A stretch of 64,000 bases of DNA, taken from JACPFV01 sp038043245. GTDB taxonomy: Bacteria > Pseudomonadota > Gammaproteobacteria > Nevskiales > Nevskiaceae. Each line of letters starts with the position of its first letter. Within the stretch, counting starts at the first letter, position 1. The translations under genes and the position numbers were made by a program. Shown here piece by piece: positions 25,944 through 34,130 of this stretch. The notes below the pieces were generated by a model. The model did no database searches, was not told the origin of the DNA, and saw only the letters and a program-made list of their open reading frames with translations. The stretch spans positions 372,001 to 436,000 of the forward strand of contig JBBTCH010000001.1 of NCBI GenBank assembly GCA_038043245.1. The letters run 5' to 3'.

Positions 25944-26972
25944 TTACAGATGATCGCGAATCAGGATTTCTGCGATCTGGATACTGTTGAGCGCCGCGCC
26001 CTTGCGGATATTGTCCGACACCACCCACAGGTTCAGGCCCAGCGGGTGCGAAATATCCTCGCGGATGCGGCCGACGAACACCGCGTCGTTGTGCGCCGCT
26101 TCGGTTGCAGCGGTCGGGTAGCCCCCGTCCTTGTGCTCATCAATCACTTTCACGCCCGGCGCCTTGCGCAGCAGTTCTCGCGCTTTTTCAGCCGTGATTT
26201 TTTGCCGGGTTTCGATGTGCACCGCCTCGGAATGCCCATAGAAGACCGGAACGCGCACTGCAGTGGCATTCACGCGGATGGTCTCGTCGCCCATGATTTT
26301 CCGGGTCTCCCAGACCATTTTCATCTCTTCCTTGGTGTAGCCGTTGTCCATGAAGACGTCGATGTGCGGCAGCACGTTGAAGGCGATGGGCCGCGGATAA
26401 ACCTTGAAGTCATCCAGGCCCTGCCCGTTCAGAGCGGCGGTTGACTGGCGCACCAGCTCGTCAATCGCCGGCTTGCCGGTGCCGGAAACCGACTGGTAAG
26501 TGGCGACATTGATGCGCTCGATGCCGACCGCGTCGTAGATCGGCTTGAGCGCTACTAGCATCTGGATCGTCGAGCAGTTGGGGTTGGCGATGATGCCGCG
26601 ATTCTTGTACTGCGCGATGTCGTGCGGATTGACCTCCGGCACCACCAGCGGGATGTCCTGGTCGTAACGGAACTGCGAGGTGTTGTCGATCACCACGCAT
26701 CCCGCCTTGGCCGCCTTGGGCGCATAGATCTTGGAGACATCAGCGCCAGGCGAGAACAAACCGATCTGCACCTTGGAGAAATCGAACTTCTCCAGGTCCT
26801 GCACTTGCAGTTCGTTATCGCCGAAGTCCACGAACTCGCCCGCCGAGCGGCTGCTGGCAACGGCGTAGACCTTGCCGACCGGGAACTCGCGCTGGGCGAG
26901 CGTCTTCAGCATTTCTTCACCCACCGCTCCGGTGGCGCCGACCACGGCAACATTAAAAGTTTTTTTGCTCAT
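25944..26972 (-). CDS. asd: Aspartate-semialdehyde dehydrogenase
   Basis: Reduces aspartyl phosphate to aspartate semialdehyde, the branch point for lysine/diaminopimelate, threonine and methionine. 342 residues. The nucleotide motif is VGATGAVGEEML, the catalytic cysteine is in IIANPNCSTIQM, and the substrate block is QSVSGTGKPAIDEL. The length and motifs fit the shorter UsG/Asd2-type enzyme. Its start overlaps the leuB stop (ATGA). Confidence 0.95.
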   Translation of the reverse strand: MSKKTFNVAVVGATGAVGEEMLKTLAQREFPVGKVYAVASSRSAGEFVDFGDNELQVQDLEKFDFSKVQIGLFSPGADVSKIYAPKAAKAGCVVIDNTSQFRYDQDIPLVVPEVNPHDIAQYKNRGIIANPNCSTIQMLVALKPIYDAVGIERINVATYQSVSGTGKPAIDELVRQSTAALNGQGLDDFKVYPRPIAFNVLPHIDVFMDNGYTKEEMKMVWETRKIMGDETIRVNATAVRVPVFYGHSEAVHIETRQKITAEKARELLRKAPGVKVIDEHKDGGYPTAATEAAHNDAVFVGRIREDISHPLGLNLWVVSDNIRKGAALNSIQIAEILIRDHL

Positions 26973-28039
26973 AGTTGTTCAACGACCGCCTGTCCCATGT
27001 CTGAAGTGGAGATTCTGTTCTCACCCGCGCGTGCGATGTCCGCGGTGCGCAGGCCTTTGGCCAAGACCGCTTTCACGGCACTCTCGACTTTATCCGCCAG
27101 CGGTTTTTTCTTGAGGCTGTAGCGCAGCAGCATCGCCAGCGACAGGATCGTCGCAAGTGGATTGGCGATGCCTTTACCGGCGATATCCGGCGCCGAGCCG
27201 TGCACCGGCTCGTACAGCCCCTTGCCACTCAGGTTCAACGAGGCTGAGGGCAGCATGCCGATGGAGCCGGTGAGCTGGGCACCGATGTCCGAGAGGATGT
27301 CGCCGAAGATGTTGCCGGTCACCAGCACGTCGAAATTCTTCGGCGCGCGCACCAGCTGCATCGCCGCGTTGTCCACGTACATGTGGCTCAGTTCGACATC
27401 AGCGTAGGACTTGGCGACTTTTTCCATGATCTCGCGCCAGAGCTGCGACGACTCCAGGACATTGGCCTTGTCCACCGAGCAGACGCGCTTGTTGCGCAGC
27501 CGCGCAAAGGTGAACGCGCTGTGGGCGATGCGCTCGATCTCGGATTCGGAATAGCGCTCGGTATTGATACCGACACGCTCGCCGTTCTCGACGACGATAC
27601 CGCGCGGCTGGCCGTAATAGATGCCGCCGGTGAGTTCGCGCACGATCAGGATGTCCAGCCCTTTCAGGACTTCCGACTTCAGGGTCGAGGCGTCGGCGAG
27701 TTCGTCAAAGCACAGGCAGGGCCGCAGATTGGCGAACAAGCCCAGCGCCGTCCGGATCTTCAGCAACCCGCGCTCCGGACGGAGCTCGCGCGGAATAGCA
27801 TCCCACTTGGGACCACCGACTGCGCCCATCAGAACCGCATCGGCGGCTTCGGCTTTCGCTAGGGTTTCGTCCGGCAGTGGCGATCCGTGCGCATCAATCG
27901 CCGCGCCACCGATCAGGCCTTGAGTGAGTTCGCAGTCAAAGCCATGACGCGTTTGCAACGCCTCGATCACCTTGACCGCTTCGGCCACCACTTCCGGGCC
28001 GATGCCGTCGCCGGGAAGAATCAGGATCTTTGCTTTCAT
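26969..28039 (-). CDS. leuB: 3-isopropylmalate dehydrogenase
   Basis: An NAD-dependent oxidative decarboxylase of leucine synthesis. 356 residues. Typical blocks are LPGDGIGPEVV, GAVGGPKWD, the substrate loop ENGERVG through ERIAHSAFTFAR, the catalytic Lys region SVDKANVLESS, and SIGMLPSASL followed by EPVHGSAPDIAGKG. It overlaps leuD upstream and asd downstream by 4 bases each. Confidence 0.97.
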   Translation of the reverse strand: MKAKILILPGDGIGPEVVAEAVKVIEALQTRHGFDCELTQGLIGGAAIDAHGSPLPDETLAKAEAADAVLMGAVGGPKWDAIPRELRPERGLLKIRTALGLFANLRPCLCFDELADASTLKSEVLKGLDILIVRELTGGIYYGQPRGIVVENGERVGINTERYSESEIERIAHSAFTFARLRNKRVCSVDKANVLESSQLWREIMEKVAKSYADVELSHMYVDNAAMQLVRAPKNFDVLVTGNIFGDILSDIGAQLTGSIGMLPSASLNLSGKGLYEPVHGSAPDIAGKGIANPLATILSLAMLLRYSLKKKPLADKVESAVKAVLAKGLRTADIARAGENRISTSDMGQAVVEQL

Positions 28040-28671
28040 TGGAATAGCCAGGGCGCGCTGGCCTTGCGGCGCGCTTCATAAGCGCGGATGGCGTCCGAAT
28101 GTTCCAGCGTCAGGCCGATCTCGTCCAGGCCGCGCAACAGGCAATCTTTGCGGAAACCATCCACTTCGAAGCGTGCATTCACACCCGCCGCTTCCACAGT
28201 TTGCGCGGCCAGGTCCACGTGAATCTTTGCATTGGCGTCGCTCGCAGTCTGCTTGAATAAAGCCTCGACGTTTGCGGCGGGCAGCACCACCGGCAGCACA
28301 CCGTTCTTGAAGCAGTTGTTATAAAAAATATCGGCGAAGCTCGGTGCGATCACACAACGGAATCCGTAATTGTCCAATGCCCACACCGCGTGCTCGCGCG
28401 AAGACCCGCAACCGAAGTTCTCGCGCGCGAGCAGTATCTGTGCGCCTCGATAGGCCGGGTTGTTGAGCGCGAACTGCGGATTCGGCCGCCGCGTCGCAGG
28501 GTCAATCGAAAGATCGCCCGTGTCGAGATAGCGCCAGTCGTCGAACAGAAACGGCCCAAAGCCCGAGCGCTGGATGGACTTCAGATATTGCTTGGGGATG
28601 ATGGCGTCGGTGTCCACATTGGCACGATCCAACGGCAGCGCGGTGGAGGTCAGCGTTGTGAAAGCACGCAT
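28036..28671 (-). CDS. leuD: 3-isopropylmalate dehydratase small subunit
   Basis: The swivelling subunit of isopropylmalate isomerase, which works with LeuC. 211 residues. Visible blocks: NVDTDAIIPKQYLKSI at the N terminus, the GFGPFLFDDWRY loop and the active-site loop ENFGCGSSREHAVWAL. It abuts the leuC stop with no intervening base and overlaps leuB. Confidence 0.97.
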   Translation of the reverse strand: MRAFTTLTSTALPLDRANVDTDAIIPKQYLKSIQRSGFGPFLFDDWRYLDTGDLSIDPATRRPNPQFALNNPAYRGAQILLARENFGCGSSREHAVWALDNYGFRCVIAPSFADIFYNNCFKNGVLPVVLPAANVEALFKQTASDANAKIHVDLAAQTVEAAGVNARFEVDGFRKDCLLRGLDEIGLTLEHSDAIRAYEARRKASAPWLFQ

Positions 28672-30072
28672 TTAGAAATTCCTCACGTCAACGAAGTGAC
28701 CGGCGATACCGGCCGCGGCGGCCATGGCCGGTGATACCAGGTGCGTACGGCCGCCCTGCCCTTGGCGGCCTTCGAAATTGCGGTTCGAGGTCGAGGCGCA
28801 GCGCTCGCCCGGCGACAGTCGATCGGCATTCATTCCCAGGCACATCGAGCAACCGGGTTCGCGCCACTCGAAGCCAGCTGCGAGAAAAATCTCATGCAAG
28901 CCTTCTTTCTCAGCCTGCTGCTTCACCAGACCTGAACCCGGCACCACCATCGCCAGTTTCACATTGGCGGCCTTGCGATGGCCTTTGACGATTTTCGCCG
29001 CAGCGCGCAGATCCTCGATGCGCGCGTTGGTGCAGGAACCGATAAAAACCTTGTCGATGGCGATGCTCTGGATCGGCGTGTCGGCGGTCAGGCCCATGTA
29101 GGCCAAAGCACGGGTCATGCCTTCTTTTTTCACCGGATCGCTGACCGACGCCGGATTCGGCACGCGTCCGTCCACCGGTGCCACCATCTCCGGCGACGTG
29201 CCCCAGCTCACCTGCGGTTGGATGCTGGCTGCGGCGATCTCAATGACGCGATCAAACTTCGCGTTGGCGTCGCTACGCAGATTGCGCCATTCAGCAACCG
29301 CTGAATCCCATTCGGCGCCTTTCGGTGCGAACGGGCGACCGCGCACATAGTCGATCGTGGTCGAATCCACGCCGATCATGCCGGCGCGCGCGCCGGCCTC
29401 GATCGCCATATTGCAGACGGTCATGCGGCCTTCCATGGACAACGCGGCGATCGCTTCACCGGCGAACTCGATGGCGTAGCCGGTGCCGCCGGCCGTGCCG
29501 ATGTGGCCAATCACCGCCAGCACGATGTCCTTGGCGGTGATGCCGGGGCCGACCGCGCCGCTCACGCGCACCAGCATGTTCTTGGCCTTGCGTTGCACCA
29601 GACACTGGCTGGCCAGCACGTGCTCGACCTCCGAGGTGCCGATGCCAAACGCCAGCGCGCCGAACGCGCCGTGGGTCGAGGTGTGCGAATCGCCACAGAC
29701 GATGGTCATGCCGGGCAGCGTTGCGCCCTGCTCGGGGCCGATGACATGCACGATGCCCTGACGCACATCGCCCAGATCGAACAAGGTCATGCCGGTGGAT
29801 CGGGCATTGGAGCGCAACGCCTCGACCTGCTCGCGCGAAATCGGGTCGGCGATACCGCCCGCACGATCCGTGGTCGGCACGTTGTGGTCCGGCACGGCCA
29901 AATTCGCGTTCAGGCGCCATGGCTGGCGACCAGCCAGCCGCAACCCCTCAAACGCCTGCGGACTGGTGACTTCATGCACCAGATGGCGGTCGATGTAGAT
30001 CAGCGAGGAACCGTCGCCGTTGTCACGGACGAGGTGCGCGTCCCAGAGCTTGTCGTAGAGGGTCTTGGTCAT
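28672..30072 (-). CDS. leuC: 3-isopropylmalate dehydratase large subunit
   Basis: The catalytic [4Fe-4S] subunit that isomerises 2- to 3-isopropylmalate. 466 residues. Cluster ligands are in IGSCTNARIEDLR and GCSMCLGMN; DSHTSTHGAFGALAFGIGTSEVEHV is split by the usual conserved Thr/Gly residues. It is the first gene of the leuCDB-asd run and is divergent from a LysR-type regulator 103 bases away. Confidence 0.97.
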   Translation of the reverse strand: MTKTLYDKLWDAHLVRDNGDGSSLIYIDRHLVHEVTSPQAFEGLRLAGRQPWRLNANLAVPDHNVPTTDRAGGIADPISREQVEALRSNARSTGMTLFDLGDVRQGIVHVIGPEQGATLPGMTIVCGDSHTSTHGAFGALAFGIGTSEVEHVLASQCLVQRKAKNMLVRVSGAVGPGITAKDIVLAVIGHIGTAGGTGYAIEFAGEAIAALSMEGRMTVCNMAIEAGARAGMIGVDSTTIDYVRGRPFAPKGAEWDSAVAEWRNLRSDANAKFDRVIEIAAASIQPQVSWGTSPEMVAPVDGRVPNPASVSDPVKKEGMTRALAYMGLTADTPIQSIAIDKVFIGSCTNARIEDLRAAAKIVKGHRKAANVKLAMVVPGSGLVKQQAEKEGLHEIFLAAGFEWREPGCSMCLGMNADRLSPGERCASTSNRNFEGRQGQGGRTHLVSPAMAAAAGIAGHFVDVRNF

Positions 30073-30099
30073 CGGACGTGCATCCTAGGAGCCCCTGAG

Positions 30100-30149
30100 T
30101 CATTACTCAAATGAATTGTTTTTATTGATATCATTCTTTTTAGGAATGA
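30100..30149. promoter_or_regulatory. Paired palindromes between leuC and the LysR gene, candidate regulator site
   Basis: Two related inverted repeats lie in the divergent promoter region: TCATT-N5-AATGA (30100-30114) and TCATTC-N7-GAATGA (30131-30149), with centres about 33 bases apart. They share TCATT/AATGA arms and sit in an AT-rich stretch. The arrangement of two related sites between a LysR gene and its divergent target fits a LysR-type recognition plus activation site. No binding data; inference. Confidence 0.55.
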
Positions 30150-30175
30150 TTTGAGATTACCCGTTCAGAGCACCT

Positions 30176-31039
30176 ATGGATTTCCCGCATCTACGAGCTT
30201 TCGCCTCCATCGCCGAGACCGGTTCGGTGTCGCGTGCGGCAGAGAGGCTGCATCTGACGCAGCCTTCAATCAGCAAACGACTGGCTGGACTCGAGCAGCA
30301 ACTGAAGCAACCCCTGTTCGACCGCGTCAATCGCCGCATGAGCCTAACCGACGCTGGCCGGGCGTTCCTGCCGCATGCCCGGCGCATGCTGCAAGAGCTG
30401 GAAGACGCGCGGCGCGCGCTGTCGCATCTGACTGACGACATCGGCGGGCGCCTGTCCATCGGCACCAGTCATCACATCGGCCTGCACCGGCTGCCACCCG
30501 TGCTGCGCCGCTACACCCAGCGCTATCCGGTCGTGGATCTCGACATCCACTTCATGGATTCCGAGATCGCCTGCGAAGCCGTCCTCGCCGGCAAGCTCGA
30601 ACTGGGCATCGTCACCCTGCCCTCACAGCCACTCCCCCAGCTCAAGACACGCAAAATCTGGGACGACCCGCTGGATATCGTCGTCAACCGAAATCATCCA
30701 CTGGCAGGCAAAAAGAAACTGAAATTGACAGACCTTGCAGATCATCCTGCAGTGTTGCCGGACGAGGCCACCTACACGCATCGCATCATCAAGCGCGCGC
30801 TGCAGAAGCACGGGCTGGAACCGCGCATCCGGCTCGCGACCAACTACCTGGAGACGCTGAAGATGCTGGCCGGCATCAATCTGGGCTGGAGCGTGCTGCC
30901 GCGCTCGATGCTCGACAAGAATCTGCGTGTGCTGAAATTGCCGGCGCTCAGGCTGCACCGTGATCTGGGCGCTGTATGGCATGAGAAGCGCACGCTGTCG
31001 GCAGCGGCACAGGCTTTACTGAAAATTCTGCCCAGTTAG
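30176..31039 (+). CDS. LysR-family transcriptional regulator
   Basis: A 287-residue regulator. The N-terminal winged helix-turn-helix is seen at about 4-60: FASIAETGSVSRAAERLHLTQPSISKRLAGLEQQL followed by LFDRVNRRMSLTDAG (each segment is family-conserved). The effector-binding domain extends from about 90 to the end. Divergent orientation next to leuC suggests control of leucine genes, with an unknown effector. The downstream 118 bases hold nothing recognisable. Confidence 0.92.
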   Translation: MDFPHLRAFASIAETGSVSRAAERLHLTQPSISKRLAGLEQQLKQPLFDRVNRRMSLTDAGRAFLPHARRMLQELEDARRALSHLTDDIGGRLSIGTSHHIGLHRLPPVLRRYTQRYPVVDLDIHFMDSEIACEAVLAGKLELGIVTLPSQPLPQLKTRKIWDDPLDIVVNRNHPLAGKKKLKLTDLADHPAVLPDEATYTHRIIKRALQKHGLEPRIRLATNYLETLKMLAGINLGWSVLPRSMLDKNLRVLKLPALRLHRDLGAVWHEKRTLSAAAQALLKILPS

Positions 31040-31157
31040 TCGTAACTGGTCATTCGCATAACTTTTATGTCTGGCGACTTTCAGCCTGAAGCAGTCGGTT
31101 GCGTCACGCCACGAAATGGCGACACCCGGTTGCGGATTCAACAGATCAACACACGGA

Positions 31158-32087
31158 TTAGTCGGCAGATTTAGCAACATCCTGCTTTGATTTCTGAACG
31201 GACAAGTAACTGTTCAACCCGTATAGCGCAATCATTGACAGATACCACAATGCAAAACCGAACAACGGATAGCTCAGATAGATTTTGGTAACGCCTCCTT
31301 CATCCCCCGGAATTGGCCAGACAAACCAAAGCAAGGTATTGCTTGCAGTCAATGCGGCCGATGCAGACCACTCTCGAGCTCCGGGATAGTCGCCTTTAAA
31401 GGATTTATAGACCCCCATCAAGAATGCCGGGTTTGCATACCACGCAAACTGCGGTACTAAAGCCAAGGGCGCCATCCATCCCATGAGCAATATTTGCCAC
31501 CCGGGCATTACTTTGTATCCATGTCCTCCAGTCTGGAAGGTCATTACGGCTGGCAGAAACATGGAAAGTAAAAAGGACACCAGACAAAGGTAGTACAGGG
31601 ACCTAATTGGGTAGCGTTGAACGGCCTTTCCAAAGGCTTGGTGCAGGCATCCGTAAAACGCTTCCTTCATGCGCACAGTTACGTTTTTGACAGCCGTTTT
31701 CAGGGGAGTGCGCTGAAGCACCGTGTGGGAGGGTGATGTTGAGGCTCTGACGCGACCTAATGCGCGCATATGGACTGCATTGAGAACGCAAATAAGAGTA
31801 AGCGCGCAGAAAAAAACAATCACCCCGCCGCCACCCTGTCCAAATTTTACAGCTGCCGCAATCGCAAGAATCGCAGCAAAGAGTGAATTAATTACAAATG
31901 AGATCCTCGGAAGGGCAGAGCTACTGGAGGCATAAATGGACAACAAAACTGACAAGGAAGGCAGTGATACAAGCGTGGCCATTAGATAGTTTTTAGGCCT
32001 GTAAACAACCCCTACCGCGAACAAGACAACCCACAGCCAGTTAACAATCTTAAGGAGCGTGATCTGGGGGGTAGTTGAAGCCTGCAT
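31158..32087 (-). CDS. Hypothetical polytopic membrane protein
   Basis: I do not recognise this protein. The start at 32085-32087 (MQASTTPQITLL), with GAGAGG a few bases upstream on the minus strand, gives 309 residues; a further upstream in-frame start is less likely. About eight membrane segments are visible in two groups: four between residues 12 and 105 (IVNWLWVVLFAVGVVY, ATLVSLPSLSVLLSIYA, ISFVINSLFAAILAIAAAV, VIVFFCALTLICVL) and four between 165 and 300 (YYLCLVSFLLSMFLPAVM, ILLMGWMAPLALVPQF, ALTASNTLLWFVW, LFGFALWYLSMIALYGL). Base composition is AT-richer than the surroundings (26 G/C of 60 at 31861-31920). It sits beside a toxin-antitoxin pair. Confidence 0.7.
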   Translation of the reverse strand: MQASTTPQITLLKIVNWLWVVLFAVGVVYRPKNYLMATLVSLPSLSVLLSIYASSSSALPRISFVINSLFAAILAIAAAVKFGQGGGGVIVFFCALTLICVLNAVHMRALGRVRASTSPSHTVLQRTPLKTAVKNVTVRMKEAFYGCLHQAFGKAVQRYPIRSLYYLCLVSFLLSMFLPAVMTFQTGGHGYKVMPGWQILLMGWMAPLALVPQFAWYANPAFLMGVYKSFKGDYPGAREWSASAALTASNTLLWFVWPIPGDEGGVTKIYLSYPLFGFALWYLSMIALYGLNSYLSVQKSKQDVAKSAD

Positions 32088-32198
32088 ACTTATGCCTCTC
32101 TCGGTGTGCCTGCGGCACAAACATGGCCGCTGGAGCGTGATAGGAAATGGAGCCAGGCACGCTGAGTTCCGCAAGCGGGTGACAGCATCAGAGCTGTT

Positions 32199-32531
32199 TC
32201 AGCAATTTTTCCGCATCGGCAACGAGCCTGGGGCATCACGGGTCGCAATCTGGTGGACGCGCGCGTCGTCCAGCTCGGCGTAGCCGTGCGCAACCAGATT
32301 CCTGAAGCCGATCACGCCTTTCCAGTCGGCGACTTGTTTCGCCAGCTCGGGCGAACTGTCGCGTAGTTTCTTGAGTGCTTCGCCGCATATCTCCAGCGCA
32401 CGCTCGACGCTCAGCCGTGCTTCTTCGGCTGCGGCGTATTTTTCCGGCGTGTAGCGTGAGGCGATGCGCGCCGCAATGCCTGCGTAACGGGCGATATGTT
32501 CCAGCAGGATCGCCGGATCAGTGCGTGACAT
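32199..32531 (-). CDS. hepT: HepT-like toxin, probably frameshifted at the C terminus
   Basis: A HEPN-fold RNase toxin of the MNT/HepT (DUF86) family. The catalytic motif Rx4HxY is visible as RNLVAHGY (R77, H82, Y84), where the Tyr is the AMPylation target. From G102 the frame reads SLPMRKNC and stops at 110 residues. In the adjacent frame, codons from 32226 to 32188 read LVADAEKLLKQL and a stop, which is the expected family ending. An indel near 32226-32233 (a run of four G) therefore seems to have replaced the last dozen residues. It is encoded after its antitoxin with a 14-base overlap. Confidence 0.82.
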   Translation of the reverse strand: MSRTDPAILLEHIARYAGIAARIASRYTPEKYAAAEEARLSVERALEICGEALKKLRDSSPELAKQVADWKGVIGFRNLVAHGYAELDDARVHQIATRDAPGSLPMRKNC

Positions 32532-32829
32532 ACACCGGCACGCGCGTGGCTTCGATGTGCTGGCGCATCCGGTTATTGCGTACTGCGCTCAGTTCGACCA
32601 AGTCCACCTTGCGGCGCAAGACCTGCTCCAGGCGCTCTTTCAGATCAAAATACTGGCCCACCAAATCGCCGCTCTCCGGCGGCCCGAACTCTGCCACCAA
32701 ATCCACGTCGCTGCGCTCGGGGTCAAAATCCCCGCGCAAGATGGAGCCGAACACCGCCAGCTGCCGCACCCCGTACTGGCGGCACAGTGTGGCGATGGTT
32801 TCGCGGTTTTGCTCGATCAATGGGTGCAT
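32518..32829 (-). CDS. mntA: MNT-domain nucleotidyltransferase antitoxin
   Basis: A minimal nucleotidyltransferase of 103 residues. The active site is FGSILRGDFDPERSDVDL, with G28-S29 and the metal-binding D41/D43. In characterised pairs MntA adds AMP to the HepT tyrosine, neutralising the toxin. Both catalytic Asp residues are present, so this antitoxin should be active even though its toxin partner looks frameshifted. It overlaps hepT by 14 bases. It is clearly paralogous to the gene at 44748 (matching M.PLIE, LCR.YGV, DFDP..SDVD). Confidence 0.85.
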   Translation of the reverse strand: MHPLIEQNRETIATLCRQYGVRQLAVFGSILRGDFDPERSDVDLVAEFGPPESGDLVGQYFDLKERLEQVLRRKVDLVELSAVRNNRMRQHIEATRVPVYVTH

Positions 32830-32901
32830 GGTGCGCTCAGTTTAGTGCTGACCTACGCACTGCGCACGCTGCTAAACCACGCCGATTGAATGTCTGCATC
32901 G

Positions 32902-34047
32902 CTAGACCGGCAACCGGCGCCATGCAATCCACGTACCAAGCGCCGCGACCAGCGAGGCACCGAGGAAAACCGCCTCGGGGGAAATACCATCCCACATGAA
33001 GCCGGCAGCCAGTGCGCCGACGCTACCGCCGACTCCGTAGGCAACACCGTTGTAAACCGCCTGCCCGCGGCCCTGTAGCGACGGCGGGAAAACCTTCTGC
33101 ACATATTCCATCGCCACCGCGTGATAGGCGCCGAATGTCAGTGCATGCGACAACTGCACCAGCAGCAGCACCGTCAGCGAATCCACCGCTACTGCAGTCA
33201 ACAGCCAGCGCAGCGTGGTCGCCACGAGTATCAGGATCATCAGTCGGCGCACGCCGAAGCGCAGAATGATTTTGCCCATCACCATGAACAGTCCGATTTC
33301 GGCGATGACGCCGATCGCCCACAGAAATCCGGCGAACCCGCGGCTGTAGCCGTGACGCTCAAGAAACAGGGTGAAAAAGTTGTAGTAAGGCGCGAAGCTC
33401 AGCTGCGAGCACAGGCATACCGCCAGCAGCGTCAGCACTTCCGGCCTGCGCAGCACGACCCAGAGCGAAACTCGCGAGTGCGTATCCGGCGTGGCGACGA
33501 TGGCATCCGGCACGCGCCATGCCAGCACCACCATGCCGACCCAGAAAATCGAGACCAGCCAGGGCAGCGGCAGCATGCCGACGTGATCGAGCAGCGGGCC
33601 CAGTCCCAGCACCGCCACCACGAAACCGACCGAGCCCCATAAACGCACACGTGAGTAGTCGGCGCCGCTGAGCGAGACGTGGTTCAGCGCCACCACCTCG
33701 AACTGCGGCAGCAGGGCATGCCAGAACAGCGAGTAAGTGACCATCAGCGCACCGATCCAGAAAATGTCGGGCGCGAAGGGAATACCGATGAACACCAAGA
33801 ACGAAAGCACCGAGGCCCAGCGGATCAGGCGCACGCGGCTGCTACTGTGATCGGCCCACCAGCCCCAGACCAGCGGCATGACCGAGCGGGTCACACCCAT
33901 CAGCCCGAAGGCCAGACCCATTTGCGCCGGGGTGAACCCACGCTCGGCCAGATACGGCGCCCAGAACGGCAGGAACGCGCCGACGGTCGCGTAGTAGAAA
34001 AAGTAAAAACCCGCCAGACGTTTGGCGGGCAGATGGGGTGTTTTCAA
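32902..34047 (-). CDS. MFS transporter, phenylpropionate-permease-like
   Basis: A 381-residue 12-helix major facilitator of the MFS_1-like/PPP subgroup. It begins RLAGFYFFYYATVGAFLPFWAPYL, the hallmark of this group (HcaT relatives), with the cytoplasmic loop WGWWADHSSSRVRLIR between helices 2 and 3 and the HAVAMEYVQKVFPPSLQGRGQAVYNG segment near the end. The substrate cannot be inferred; many such proteins are orphan transporters. It is separated from aroC by a palindromic repeat, so co-transcription with aroC is possible but not certain. Confidence 0.85.
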   Translation of the reverse strand: MKTPHLPAKRLAGFYFFYYATVGAFLPFWAPYLAERGFTPAQMGLAFGLMGVTRSVMPLVWGWWADHSSSRVRLIRWASVLSFLVFIGIPFAPDIFWIGALMVTYSLFWHALLPQFEVVALNHVSLSGADYSRVRLWGSVGFVVAVLGLGPLLDHVGMLPLPWLVSIFWVGMVVLAWRVPDAIVATPDTHSRVSLWVVLRRPEVLTLLAVCLCSQLSFAPYYNFFTLFLERHGYSRGFAGFLWAIGVIAEIGLFMVMGKIILRFGVRRLMILILVATTLRWLLTAVAVDSLTVLLLVQLSHALTFGAYHAVAMEYVQKVFPPSLQGRGQAVYNGVAYGVGGSVGALAAGFMWDGISPEAVFLGASLVAALGTWIAWRRLPV

Positions 34048-34059
34048 GGCTTGATTTGT

Positions 34060-34126
34060 GTCATTCCGAGCGCAGCGAGGAATCGCGCTGTTGCGAAGCC
34101 AGATTCCTCACTACGTTCGGAATGAC
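34060..34126. repeat. Interspersed palindromic repeat (CATTCCGAGCG type)
   Basis: GTCATTCCGAGCGCAGCGAG (from 34060) pairs with a complementary arm ending CGTTCGGAATGAC at 34126, with imperfect matches and a 17-base centre. This matches in type the small non-coding palindromic repeats common in bacterial genomes. It lies between the convergently ordered ends of aroC transcription and the MFS start. Flanking target duplication is not evident. Confidence 0.85.
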
Positions 34127-34130
34127 AAGA

